Assembly (NCBI RefSeq): GCF_022347745.1
Contig: NZ_JAKRGC010000003.1
Location: 1-64,000, forward strand
Reading direction: 5' to 3'
DNA length: 64,000 nucleotides
From: Streptomyces sp. OfavH-34-F
GTDB taxonomy: Bacteria > Actinomycetota > Actinomycetes > Streptomycetales > Streptomycetaceae
The notes beneath the pieces were generated by a model. It ran no database searches and was not told the origin of the DNA. It saw nothing but the letters and a program-made list of their open reading frames with translations. This document shows, one piece after another, positions 18,080-28,337 of this stretch; within the stretch, counting starts at the first letter, position 1, and each line of letters begins with the position of its first letter. The translations under genes were made by a program, and so were the position numbers.

Positions 18080-19546
18080 TCAGCGGTTCAGCGTGAGCAG
18101 GCCCGGCCGGTAGGGCAGGAGGCCGTAGTCGCCGCCGGAGGAGGGGCTGCGGCCCTGGTAGAGGAGCTGGAGGTGGCAGGGGTCGACGGTCATGGTCTGG
18201 TCGGCGCTGGTCCGGATCAGCTCACCGTGGCTGATGTCGTTGGTCCAGGTGGCACCGCTGTTGGCCTTGCCGGCGAAGGGGTTGCTCTCGGTCGCGGCCT
18301 GGGGCGTCCACTGGCCGTTCAGGCTGGTGGCCGTGAACGAGCGGAAGTAGCGGCCCTGCGAGCCGATCGCCTCGACGATCATCAGGTACTTGTTCTGGCC
18401 CTGGAGCTTGTACACCTGCGGGGCCTCGAACAGGTTGTTGGTCGTGTCGCTCATGATGACGGTCGAGGTGGAGCCGAAGCTGCCGGGGAAGTTCCCGAGC
18501 GGCATGCTCGCCCGGTAGATCTTGCCGTTGTCACCGGCGAAGAACAGGTACATGTTGCTGCCGTCACCGATGAGGGTCTGGTCGATGGGCCCGGTGCCGG
18601 AGCCGCTGATGGACCCGGAGAACAGCACCTGCGGGGCCGACCAGCCGTTGGCGTTCGTGGGGTCGCTGGACGTGCGGTAGGAGAAGGCGGTGCCGCCCCA
18701 CTGGTAGGTGAGCACCCAGATGTTCTTCGGTGCGAAGTAGAAGAGCGTGGGCGCCACGGTCGCGGACGACATCGCGTTCTGCCCGGCCGACGCCATCTGC
18801 GGCCAGTCGTCGAAGAGGCTGAAGTTCATCGACCCCCAGCTGGAGCCCAGGTCGTGGGTGGTGGCGTAGACGAGCTGCTTGCCGTTGTACGGGACGACCG
18901 TGAAGTCCTTGAGCGAGGCCCATCCGCTCCTGGGCTGTGCCAGGGCGCCGGTCGAGCTCCAGCGGTAGGTGGACGGCAGGTCGCACGCGCCGGGCGTTTC
19001 GCTGCCGACCTTGACCAGCTTCCACTGCTGGTTGGAGCCGTTCCAGTCGTCGTACTGGACGACCTCGGCGTTGTCGGCGGTGGAACCGCCCTGGACCTCC
19101 AGCGCCTTGCCGCTGTGGCGGGAGATGAGCCGGACGTAGCCGTCCGAGCTGTCGGCCAGCTTCCACTGCTGGTTGGTGCCGTTCAGATCGCTCCACTGGA
19201 CGATCGAACCGCCGTTGGCGGTGGACCAGTTGTAGACGTCGAGCACCTTGCCGGAGAGGCGGGACTTGACGCGGTAGTAGCCGTTGCCGGAGTCGACGAA
19301 CTGCCACTGCTGCTGGCTCTGGTCGTTCCGGGTCCACTGGGTGATGCGGGCGCCGTCGCCGGTCGCCAGGTTGTAGACGTCCAGGGCCTTGCCGCTGTTC
19401 CGGTTGACCAGGACGTACGAGGCGTTGGTGTCGACCGACGCGGCGTGCGCGGGCTGGGCGCCGAGGAAGCCGGCGACGAGCAGCAGCGGCGCCAGCAGCG
19501 CGAGCAGGCGCCCTGGACCGAGGCGGAGCGAATGGTGGGAACGCAT
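18080..19546 (-). CDS. Secreted alpha-L-arabinofuranosidase GH62 with N-terminal ricin-type CBM13
   Basis: A 488-residue protein with a signal peptide of about 36 residues (cut after AQPAHA). A three-repeat ricin-B/CBM13 lectin follows, about 40-182, with QQQWQF and two NQQWKL motifs. The GH62 five-bladed propeller is about 186-488. Likely catalytic residues are Asp214 in LKDF (base), Asp322 in GPIDQT (pKa modulator) and Glu374 in LFEAP (acid). The domain order matches GH62 enzymes known from Streptomyces coelicolor and lividans, which strip arabinose side chains from arabinoxylan. It is divergent from the GH10 xylanase. One arabinose-type operator lies 130 bases upstream, with CGAAA palindromes beyond, so it may answer to both arabinose and xylan signals. 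Confidence 0.94.
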   Translation of the reverse strand: MRSHHSLRLGPGRLLALLAPLLLVAGFLGAQPAHAASVDTNASYVLVNRNSGKALDVYNLATGDGARITQWTRNDQSQQQWQFVDSGNGYYRVKSRLSGKVLDVYNWSTANGGSIVQWSDLNGTNQQWKLADSSDGYVRLISRHSGKALEVQGGSTADNAEVVQYDDWNGSNQQWKLVKVGSETPGACDLPSTYRWSSTGALAQPRSGWASLKDFTVVPYNGKQLVYATTHDLGSSWGSMNFSLFDDWPQMASAGQNAMSSATVAPTLFYFAPKNIWVLTYQWGGTAFSYRTSSDPTNANGWSAPQVLFSGSISGSGTGPIDQTLIGDGSNMYLFFAGDNGKIYRASMPLGNFPGSFGSTSTVIMSDTTNNLFEAPQVYKLQGQNKYLMIVEAIGSQGRYFRSFTATSLNGQWTPQAATESNPFAGKANSGATWTNDISHGELIRTSADQTMTVDPCHLQLLYQGRSPSSGGDYGLLPYRPGLLTLNR

Positions 19547-19628
19547 GCGGAGACCTCCTGGGGAGGGATGGGTGGAGTGAGCCGAGCAGCCGGTGAGCGA
19601 GTGCGCGAAAAAGGGCAGAGTTCTGCTT

Positions 19629-19640
19629 CGAAAGATTTCG
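19629..19640. promoter_or_regulatory. Xylan-type palindrome CGAAA-GA-TTTCG
   Basis: A perfect palindrome with a two-base spacer, 83 bases before the GH62 start. It matches in form the site at 19761. Similar CGAAA..TTTCG palindromes are known upstream of Streptomyces xylanase genes. Confidence 0.65.
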
Positions 19641-19675
19641 AGACGGCGTCAGCTCGTGTCGCCACAAGGTAGAAA

Positions 19676-19688
19676 TGTTAGCGCTCAC
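19676..19688. promoter_or_regulatory. Arabinose-type LacI operator in the GH62/xylanase gap (TGTTAGCGCTCAC)
   Basis: An exact copy of the operator found at the repressor/transporter promoter, 130 bases before GH62 and 283 before the xylanase start. It brings the extracellular arabinofuranosidase into the arabinose regulon. Confidence 0.75.
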
Positions 19689-19760
19689 AGTCAAGATGTG
19701 GCGCGGAGATCCGTTGAGCTTCGTTGCTGATTGCCGGACCAGAGAGCCGGGTTGAGCTGC

Positions 19761-21416
<1,656 letters not shown>

Positions 21417-21438
21417 CCGGACCACCGCACCACCCCGC

Positions 21439-21467
21439 AGGGCCGCCGCCGTCAGCGCGGCGGCCCT
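21439..21467 (+). terminator. Hairpin terminator after the xylanase
   Basis: An 11-bp perfect stem (21439-21449 with 21457-21467) and a 7-base loop, 22 bases after the stop codon and just before the xylosidase gene. It may end the transcript or allow partial read-through. Confidence 0.75.
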
Positions 21468-21501
21468 CGCGGCACACCCGTCCCGAGACAGGCGGACCTC
21501 C

Positions 21502-23049
21502 GTGCACCTGTACCAGAACCCGGTCATCAGCGGGTTCCACCCCGACCCGAGCGTGTGCCGGGCCGGTGACGACTACTACCTCGTGTGCTCCAGCTTCGAG
21601 TACTTCCCCGGGCTGCCGCTCTACCACAGCCGCGACCTCGTCCACTGGGAGCACATCGGCAACGTGCTCGACCGGCCGGACCAGCTGCCGCTGCCCCTCC
21701 CCGGCGCCAAGGCGTCCGGGGGCTGCTACGCCCCCACGATCCGTCACCACGACGGCCGCTTCTGGGTCGTCAACACCAACATCGACGGCGGCGGCAACTT
21801 CGTCGTGACGGCCGAACGGCCCGAAGGACCGTGGAGCGATCCCGTCTGGCTCGACCTGACCGGCATCGACCCGGACCTCGCCTGGGAGGAGGACGGCACC
21901 TGCTGGTGCGCCTTCTCCGGACCCGCCGGGGGCATCAACCTGGCCAGGATCGACCCGGAGCGGGGCCGGGTGCTGGAAGGCCCCTTCGCCACCTGGTCGG
22001 GCAGCGGCCTCAAGTTCCCCGAGGCGCCCCACCTCTACCGCATCGGCGACTGGTGGTACCTGCTGATCGCGGAGGGCGGCACCGAACGCGGCCACAGCGT
22101 CTCCGTCGCCCGCAGCCGCTCACCGCGCGGCCCCTGGGAGGGCGCCCCCGCCAACCCGCTGCTCTCCCACAGCGGCACCGCCCGCGCCATCCAGAACACC
22201 GGCCACGCCGACCTGGTCCGGGCCCCCGACGGCAGCTGGTGGATGGTGCTCCTCGGCGTCCGCCCCCGCGGCTTCACCCCCGACGTGCACGTCCTGGGCC
22301 GCGAGACGTTCCTGACCCCCGTGGAGTGGGACGAGGACGGCTGGCCCGTCGTCGCGCCCGTCCCCGAGACCCACCCGGCCCCCGCCAGGGCCTGGCACCC
22401 CGTACCCGCCCCGGCCGCCCGGGACGACTTCGACACCCCCGCCCTCGCGCCGCACTGGATCTCGCCGTTCGCCCGGCCCGCGCACTCCTGGTCGCTCACC
22501 GAACGGCCCGGCAGCCTCCTCCTCCACGCGACCGGCCCCACCCTGGACACCCCCGGGTACACCTTCGTCGGCAGGCGGCAGCAGCACCACGACTGCCGCG
22601 CCGGCACCCTGCTCGACGCGGGCACGGGAACCGGGGGCCTGTGCGTACGCCTGGACGAGGCCCACCACTACGAACTGGAGGCGGGGGACGGGGAGGTCCG
22701 CGTCCGCGCCCGGATCGGACCCCTGCACCGCACCCTGGCCCGCCGGCCCGTCCCCGCCGGACCCGTGCGCCTCACGGTGACCGTCAGGACCACCCGGCTC
22801 GTCCCCGCCTCACCCCACCTCACCGACGGCGGCACCACGGGCCCCGACACCCTCGCGTTCTGGCTCGGCGACCCCGACGCGCCGGACGCCCGGCCGCTCG
22901 CCGAACTGGACGGGCGCTACCTGTCCACCGAGGTCGCCTGCGGCTTCACCGGCCGGGTGATCGGGATGTACGCCACCCGCGGATCGGTCGCCTTCGACTG
23001 GTTCGAGTACGTCCCGGCCCCCCACGGAGAGGACCACCGCTTGGGCTAA
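21502..23049 (+). CDS. Cytoplasmic GH43 beta-xylosidase / arabinofuranosidase
   Basis: A 515-residue protein without signal peptide, so it acts on imported oligosaccharides. The N-terminal five-bladed propeller (about 1-290) shows the GH43 catalytic trio: Asp15 in GFHPDPS (base), the Asp of GIDPDLAW (about 123-125) and Glu174 in FPEAPHLY (acid). A C-terminal beta-sandwich of about 200 residues, with DDFDTPALAPHW and a late EVACGFTGRVIGMYA, is like that of XynB-type xylosidases. GTG 21502 begins at the family N-terminus (MHLYQNPVI). The LacI gene starts 9 bases after its stop, so the two are co-transcribed. Xylosidase versus arabinofuranosidase preference cannot be settled by eye. Confidence 0.92.
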   Translation: MHLYQNPVISGFHPDPSVCRAGDDYYLVCSSFEYFPGLPLYHSRDLVHWEHIGNVLDRPDQLPLPLPGAKASGGCYAPTIRHHDGRFWVVNTNIDGGGNFVVTAERPEGPWSDPVWLDLTGIDPDLAWEEDGTCWCAFSGPAGGINLARIDPERGRVLEGPFATWSGSGLKFPEAPHLYRIGDWWYLLIAEGGTERGHSVSVARSRSPRGPWEGAPANPLLSHSGTARAIQNTGHADLVRAPDGSWWMVLLGVRPRGFTPDVHVLGRETFLTPVEWDEDGWPVVAPVPETHPAPARAWHPVPAPAARDDFDTPALAPHWISPFARPAHSWSLTERPGSLLLHATGPTLDTPGYTFVGRRQQHHDCRAGTLLDAGTGTGGLCVRLDEAHHYELEAGDGEVRVRARIGPLHRTLARRPVPAGPVRLTVTVRTTRLVPASPHLTDGGTTGPDTLAFWLGDPDAPDARPLAELDGRYLSTEVACGFTGRVIGMYATRGSVAFDWFEYVPAPHGEDHRLG

Positions 23050-23058
23050 CCTTTTCCC

Positions 23059-24108
23059 ATGCCGCCTCGACCAGCCGGATCGCGCCCCACACTCTCCCTG
23101 GTGGCCAGGACCGCCGGCACGAGCGTCCCCACCGTGTCCAAGGTGCTGCGAGGCGGGACGGACGTCTCCGCGGAGACCCGCGCGAAGGTCATGGAGGCCG
23201 TACGGGCCGTGGGCTACACCCGCCGCGCCGGCGCCAAGAGCGAGAGCGTACGGGACGAGAGCGGGCTGTCCCCGGTCATCGACCTCGTCGTCACCCACTT
23301 CGAGGGATCGTGGGCCAACCTGCTCATCGCCGGCGCCGGACGCGAGGCCGCCGCCGCCGGCGTCGACGTGGTCCTGACGCTGGCGGAGCCGCACAGCGAC
23401 TGGGTCTCGCGGGTGCTGAGGAGACGCAGCACCGGCGTCGTCGGCGCCCTGGTCGATCCCGCGTCGCCGGAGTTCGGCGCCCTCTTCGCCGCAGGCGTCC
23501 CGCTGGTCCTGATCGACCCGATGAGCACACCCCCCTCCGGGGTGGCGAGCGTCGGCGTGGCGAACTGGGAAGGCGGCCGCATGGCCGCCGAGCACCTGCT
23601 GTCCCTGGGGCACGCGCGCATGGGAGTCGTCGCCGGCCACGCCCGCCACCTCTTCAGCCGGGCACGCGTCGACGGCTTCCGCGCCGCCGCCGACACCACG
23701 GACGTCGGCGACACCACCGTCTCGGTCGCCCACGGCGGCTGGAACCGCGCCAAGGCGGCCGCCGCCACCCACACCCTGCTCGACGGCGACCCGGACATCA
23801 CCGGGATCTTCGCCTGCGCCGACTCCATGGCCCTCGGCGTGTACGACGCCCTGGCGGCCCGGGGCCTGCGCATTCCGCAGGACATCAGCGTCATCGGCTT
23901 CGACGACCTGCCGGAGGCGCAGTACATCACCCCCGGTCTGACGACCGTCCGGCAGCCCAGCACCGAACTCGGGGCCGCCGCCGTCAAACTGCTCCTCGAA
24001 CTCTCCGGCGGCGAGAACGCCGGCGCCCGGTCGCCCGCCCGCATGGAGCTGGCCACGGAACTGGTCCTGCGCGCCTCCACCGGACCCGTCCCCGCGTCGC
24101 CGCGCTGA
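23059..24108 (+). CDS. LacI-family repressor, probable xylan/xylo-oligosaccharide regulator
   Basis: A 349-residue protein. A LacI HTH near residues 12-35 (LVARTAGTSVPTVSKVLRG) is followed by the sugar-sensing core ending GFDDLPEAQYITPGLTTVRQPS. It is co-transcribed with the GH43 xylosidase, so control of xylan genes is likely. The CGAAA-N2-TTTCG palindromes before the xylanase and the CGCAAGTTGCG site at 30787 are its candidate targets; context does not say which. It is paralogous to, but clearly different from, the LacI at 12075. Its stop codon lies inside a hairpin shared with the converging hydrolase gene. Confidence 0.9.
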   Translation: MPPRPAGSRPTLSLVARTAGTSVPTVSKVLRGGTDVSAETRAKVMEAVRAVGYTRRAGAKSESVRDESGLSPVIDLVVTHFEGSWANLLIAGAGREAAAAGVDVVLTLAEPHSDWVSRVLRRRSTGVVGALVDPASPEFGALFAAGVPLVLIDPMSTPPSGVASVGVANWEGGRMAAEHLLSLGHARMGVVAGHARHLFSRARVDGFRAAADTTDVGDTTVSVAHGGWNRAKAAAATHTLLDGDPDITGIFACADSMALGVYDALAARGLRIPQDISVIGFDDLPEAQYITPGLTTVRQPSTELGAAAVKLLLELSGGENAGARSPARMELATELVLRASTGPVPASPR

Positions 24109-24145
24109 CGCGGCCGGCCCGCCGCCCGGCTCCGTCAGCGCGGCG
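24098..24145. terminator. Bidirectional hairpin overlapping both converging stop codons
   Basis: CGCCGCGCTGACG (24098-24110) pairs perfectly with CGTCAGCGCGGCG (24133-24145), a 13-bp stem with a 22-base loop. The LacI stop (24106-24108) and the hydrolase stop (24135-24137) both lie inside the stem arms. Confidence 0.75.
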
Positions 24146-25889
24146 CGGGCACGACCCCCTGGAGGACGAGCCGGCTCGGCCGGTCCGCCCCGTACCGGAC
24201 CGTGTACTCCGCGGTGACGGGCTCGGCCCCGGCCCCGTCGGGGTCGAAGACGTTGCCCCCGACGTCCCAGCGGGGGGACGAACTCGACGTGATGTCCACG
24301 CGCACCCGATGGCCCGGCAGGAACGTGTGGGCCGTCGACCACAGGTCCACGGCGAACTCGTGGTCCCGGCCCGGTTCCAGCGGCCGTCTCCGGCCCCTGC
24401 CCGTCACCGGGTCCACCGACCGCGCCGACCCCCGCCGCACCCCGTCGGTCACGACCCGGCCGCTCCCGTCCGGCCGCTCGTCGCACAGCCGCACGACCAC
24501 GTCCGCGTCCGTGCCCGTGGTCGCCAGGTGGACGACGGCACGCACCGGACCCATCACCGTGAGCGGAGCGGTGAGCGGCGCGGTGCGCCACGACAGCACG
24601 TCCTGCCGTGCCCCGGCCTCCGCCTGCTCGGCGGGCCCCGCCTCGAACGGCCCGAAGAGCAGGACCGCACCGCCGCGCGTCGGCACCGGGCACGCCGGAT
24701 CGCTGGTCATCCGCCGCTCCCCGGCCGGGCCCGGCAGGGGAGCCAGCACACCCGCCGGGTTCAGGTACAGCTCCACCGTCCGGGCGCCGGGCGGAGGGAA
24801 CTCCGTAAGATCGACCCAGCGGTCGGAGCCCATCAGGAACACCCGGACCGGCGGGTCCTCCGACCGGCCCCCGCGCATCGCGGCGTCGAACCAGCGCAGG
24901 TGCTCCTCGGTCAGGTCCGTGCCGCCGGGCGCCCCGGCGCCCGCGGCCGGCCCGAAGTCGGCCCCGGCCGCCCGGCCCGAGAGGTCGAGGTGCGTCCAGG
25001 GACCGACCACCAGGCGCGGCACGGGCCCGCCGCTCTCCCGCGCACGGCGCAGGAGCCGCCGGTGGAGCTCCAGGGTCGGGCCGAGGAAGACGTCGAACCA
25101 CCCGCCGGTCAGGAGGACCGGGACGCCGACCGCGTCGATCCGGTCCACGATCTTCCCCTCGCGGTGCCGCGCCGCGTCGAGCGGCTCCCGCAGCCGGTCC
25201 AGCCCCCACCGGACGATCGCCTCCGCGTCCCGGTGGATGCCCGGGGCCCCGGGCCGGAACGCGCCGGGGCGCGTGAGTGCCCGGTCGGTCGCCTCCCACC
25301 GCCGCCGCTCGGCCTCCCGGGCGGCGGCGGGTTCGATGCGCTCGATCAGGTCCGGCGCGATCGCGTAGTGCGTCCACGCCAGGGTGCTTCCGAACTCCGG
25401 CACCCCGCCGCGGAACCGGAATCCGTCGAGCGCCGAGAGGGCCGGGGTCATCGCGGGGGCGATCGCGCGCAGCGCCGGGGCCCCGCCCAGGAGGGCGGCG
25501 AACTGGGTGTCGGAGGCGTAGGACGCGCCCCACATGCCGACGTCGCCGGTGCACTCCGGCCGGGCGGCGAGCCAGGCCACCGCGTCGGCGCCGTCGGCCA
25601 CCTCCTGCGCCCCCGGGTCGAAGACGCCCTCGGAGCCGTAGCGGCCCCGTACGTCCTGGAGGGCGACGAGGTAGCCGGCGGAGACGAGGCGCCCCACGTC
25701 GACCGCCCCGTCGCGCTCCTCGCCGGACACGTCGTAGGGGTGGCGGGTCAGCAGGGCGGGCCACGGCCCCGGGCCGTGCGGAACGAGCAGGACGGTGCGC
25801 AGGCGGGTTCCGTCGCGCATCGGGCAGCTCACCTCACGGCGCTCGGCGACCGGGTCCGGCCGGCCGCCGCCGCGCGTGCCGTCGCTCAT
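24135..25889 (-). CDS. CocE/NonD-family hydrolase (X-Pro dipeptidyl-peptidase fold)
   Basis: A 584-residue alpha/beta hydrolase with a jelly-roll C-terminal domain. Recognised parts are VALQDVRGRYGSEG, the nucleophile elbow GMWGASYAS (Ser123) and GGWFDVFLGP before the acid. A late VGPWTHLDLSG supplies the catalytic His, and the beta-sandwich begins near residue 330. Family members hydrolyse esters (cocaine esterase), amides or acyl groups. ATG 25889 overlaps the GH51 stop codon (ATGA), so it is made together with a cytoplasmic arabinofuranosidase. A role removing acyl decorations (acetyl, feruloyl) from imported arabinoxylan oligosaccharides would fit, but is inference. The in-frame ATG at codon 24 is an alternative start. 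Confidence 0.85.
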   Translation of the reverse strand: MSDGTRGGGRPDPVAERREVSCPMRDGTRLRTVLLVPHGPGPWPALLTRHPYDVSGEERDGAVDVGRLVSAGYLVALQDVRGRYGSEGVFDPGAQEVADGADAVAWLAARPECTGDVGMWGASYASDTQFAALLGGAPALRAIAPAMTPALSALDGFRFRGGVPEFGSTLAWTHYAIAPDLIERIEPAAAREAERRRWEATDRALTRPGAFRPGAPGIHRDAEAIVRWGLDRLREPLDAARHREGKIVDRIDAVGVPVLLTGGWFDVFLGPTLELHRRLLRRARESGGPVPRLVVGPWTHLDLSGRAAGADFGPAAGAGAPGGTDLTEEHLRWFDAAMRGGRSEDPPVRVFLMGSDRWVDLTEFPPPGARTVELYLNPAGVLAPLPGPAGERRMTSDPACPVPTRGGAVLLFGPFEAGPAEQAEAGARQDVLSWRTAPLTAPLTVMGPVRAVVHLATTGTDADVVVRLCDERPDGSGRVVTDGVRRGSARSVDPVTGRGRRRPLEPGRDHEFAVDLWSTAHTFLPGHRVRVDITSSSSPRWDVGGNVFDPDGAGAEPVTAEYTVRYGADRPSRLVLQGVVPAPR

Positions 25890-27385
25890 CGCAGGGCGAC
25901 CGCCGTCCAGGACGTCGGGGGCAGTTCGATGGTGAGCTGCCCGTCGTCGAGCGCCGCGCCGGTGTTCGCGGCGGGGGTCACCCGGTCCGGTCGCGCGAGG
26001 GTGTTCCTGGCGTACACGTCGGGGTCGGCGAGGGTCACGGCCTCGGTGACGCGCGTGGACCCGAGGCCGCGGACGTCCACGGTGACCTGCGCCGCCTCCG
26101 CCCGGTCGCGGTTGACGAGGAAGAGCGCGGCGCGGTCCTCGTCGACGGTGGCGACCGCCTCGACGACGGCCACGTCCCCGTAGCGCGCCGTCGGGTACAC
26201 CGGGGTGTCGATCAGGGGGCGGATCACCTCGCCGGAGGCCAGCCGGCTCGTGATGGCGAACGGGTAGAACGTCGTCTGGCGCCAGGCCGGGCCGCCGGGT
26301 TCGGTCATGATCGGGGCTATCACGTTGACGAGTTGGGCGAGGGAGGCGGAGGTGACGCGGTCGCTGCGGCGCAGCAGGGTCATCAGCAGGTTGCCGACGA
26401 CGACGGCGTCGGCCACGGTGTAGGTGTCCTCCAGGAGCCGGGGGGCGTGCCGCCACTCGGCGGGGACCTTCTCGGACTCCTGGTGTTCCTTGAGGTACCA
26501 GACGTTCCACTCGTCGAAGGAGACGTTGATCTTCTTCTTGGAGCGCTTCTTGTGCCCGACGTGGTCGGCGGTCGCGACGACGGTGTCGATGAAGAAGTCC
26601 ATGTCGACGGCCGAGGCGAGGAAGGAGCCGAGGTCGCCGTCGTGCTCCTGGTAGTACGCGTGGCACGACACATAGTCGACGTGGTCGTAGGTGTGTTCGA
26701 GCACGGTGCGTTCCCAGTCGCCGAAGGTCGGCATGGCGGACCCGGAGGAGCCGCAGACGACGAGTTCGAGATCCTGGTCGGCCCTCTTCATCGCCGCCGC
26801 GGTGCGGGCGGCCGTCTTGCCGTAGTCCTCCGCGGTCATGAATCCGGTCTGCCAGGGGCCGTCCATCTCGTTGCCCAGACACCACATGCGTACGTTGTGC
26901 GGCTCGGCGGCACCGTTGGCGACGCGCAGGTCGGACAGGGCCGTACCGGACGGGTGATTGGCGTATTCGAGCAGGTCGAGGGCGGGGAGGATGCCGCGGG
27001 TCGCCACGTTGACGGCCAGCATCAGTTCGCCGTCGGTGAGCTTGAGCCACTTGGCGAACTCGTCGAGGCCGACCTGGTTGGACTCCAGCGAGCGCCACGC
27101 CAGGTCCCGGCGCACCGGGCGTGCTTCGCGCGGGCCGACCGAGTCCTCCCAGCGGAACCCGGAGACGAAGTTGCCGCCGGGGTAGCGGATCGTGGTGCTG
27201 CCGAGTTCGCGGACGAGGGCGACGACGTCCATGCGGAACCCGTCCTCGTTGGCGCTCGGGTGGCCCGGCTCGTACAGACCGGTGTACACGCAGCGGCCGA
27301 GGTGCTCGACGAATGAGCCGAAGGTGCGGCGCCGGACGGGCGCGACGACGGCCTGCCGGTCGAGTTCGATGTGGGCGCGGGGCAA
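25886..27385 (-). CDS. Cytoplasmic alpha-L-arabinofuranosidase GH51
   Basis: A 499-residue retaining glycosidase. Acid/base Glu173 is in WCLGNEMDGPW and nucleophile Glu292 in SFDEWNVWY. The C-terminal jelly-roll ends LPPTSWTAVAL, all standard for GH51 AbfA. There is no signal peptide, so it releases arabinose from imported oligosaccharides. The start is TTG 27385, with AAGGA about 8 bases upstream. No ATG or GTG fits the conserved N-terminus. It follows the ABC permease by 58 bases and overlaps the CocE-like hydrolase by 4 bases. The operon is binding protein, two permeases, GH51, hydrolase. Confidence 0.95.
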   Translation of the reverse strand: MPRAHIELDRQAVVAPVRRRTFGSFVEHLGRCVYTGLYEPGHPSANEDGFRMDVVALVRELGSTTIRYPGGNFVSGFRWEDSVGPREARPVRRDLAWRSLESNQVGLDEFAKWLKLTDGELMLAVNVATRGILPALDLLEYANHPSGTALSDLRVANGAAEPHNVRMWCLGNEMDGPWQTGFMTAEDYGKTAARTAAAMKRADQDLELVVCGSSGSAMPTFGDWERTVLEHTYDHVDYVSCHAYYQEHDGDLGSFLASAVDMDFFIDTVVATADHVGHKKRSKKKINVSFDEWNVWYLKEHQESEKVPAEWRHAPRLLEDTYTVADAVVVGNLLMTLLRRSDRVTSASLAQLVNVIAPIMTEPGGPAWRQTTFYPFAITSRLASGEVIRPLIDTPVYPTARYGDVAVVEAVATVDEDRAALFLVNRDRAEAAQVTVDVRGLGSTRVTEAVTLADPDVYARNTLARPDRVTPAANTGAALDDGQLTIELPPTSWTAVALR

Positions 27386-27443
27386 TGCGGCGTCCTTTCC
27401 AGGGCTGGGCGGCGGCGGGTTCGGGGAGCCGGGCGTACCGGTC

Positions 27444-28337
27444 TCAGCCCTTCACCGCGCCGGTGAGGCCGCCGACGATCCGCTTCTCGAAGACCGAGAA
27501 GAAGATCAGCGCGGGCAGCATGGCGAGCGAGGTGAAGGCGAGGACCTTCGCGGTGTCCGTGGAGTACTGGGAGGAGAACACCTGGACGCCGAGCGGCAGG
27601 GTGTAGTTGGCCTGCGAGTTGAGGACGTAGAGCGGCAGGAGGTAGTTGTTCCAGCTCCCGACGAAGCCGAGGATGCCCACGGTGACCACGCCGGGCAGCG
27701 ACAGCGGCAGCACCATGCGGAAGAAGAACCCGAGCCGGCCCAGCCCGTCGATCGCGGCGGCCTCCTCCAGCTCATTCGGGATGGCACGCAGGAACGGCAC
27801 CAGGATGATGACGGTCGTCGGCAGGCCGAACGCGATCTGCGGGATGATCACCCCGAGCAGGTTGTCGACGAGGCCGAGGTCCTTGATGACGAGGTACAGC
27901 GGGGTGATCGCGATGACCATGGGGAACATCAGGCCGGCCGCGAACAGGGAGTACATCGCGCCCTTGAGCTTGAAGTCGTAGCGCGCGATCGCATAGCTGA
28001 CCATCAGGCCGAGGGCGACGATGCCCACGGTGCTGGTCAGCGCGACGATCATCGAGTTGGCGAACTCGCCCCAGAAGACGGACGATTCGAGGATGCCGGT
28101 GTAGTTGCCGATCACCCACGGCTCCGGCAGGGCGGCCGGATCGGTGGTGATCTGCGCGTTGGTGCGGAAACCGCCGAGCACGATGTAGCCCACCGGCGCG
28201 ACGCACACGCCGACGAAGAGCAGCGCGATGAAGTAGGTGACCGGGCTGCCCCACTTCAGGGAGGTGTCGCGCCGGCCGGCGCGCGCCGCCGGTTCCTTCG
28301 CCGGGGACGTGCCGGGGGTGGTGGTGGCCGCGCTCAT
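27444..28337 (-). CDS. Carbohydrate ABC transporter permease (MalG-type)
   Basis: A 297-residue membrane protein with about six helices and the EAA-type cytoplasmic loop (EEAAAIDGLGRLGFFFRMVLPLS) that contacts the ATPase. The class is CUT1, for oligosaccharides. Its ATG shares one base with the stop codon of the preceding permease (TGATG). No ATPase gene is present. In Streptomyces a common MsiK-type ATPase elsewhere usually serves such systems. From its neighbours it probably imports arabino- or xylo-oligosaccharides. Confidence 0.93.
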   Translation of the reverse strand: MSAATTTPGTSPAKEPAARAGRRDTSLKWGSPVTYFIALLFVGVCVAPVGYIVLGGFRTNAQITTDPAALPEPWVIGNYTGILESSVFWGEFANSMIVALTSTVGIVALGLMVSYAIARYDFKLKGAMYSLFAAGLMFPMVIAITPLYLVIKDLGLVDNLLGVIIPQIAFGLPTTVIILVPFLRAIPNELEEAAAIDGLGRLGFFFRMVLPLSLPGVVTVGILGFVGSWNNYLLPLYVLNSQANYTLPLGVQVFSSQYSTDTAKVLAFTSLAMLPALIFFSVFEKRIVGGLTGAVKG

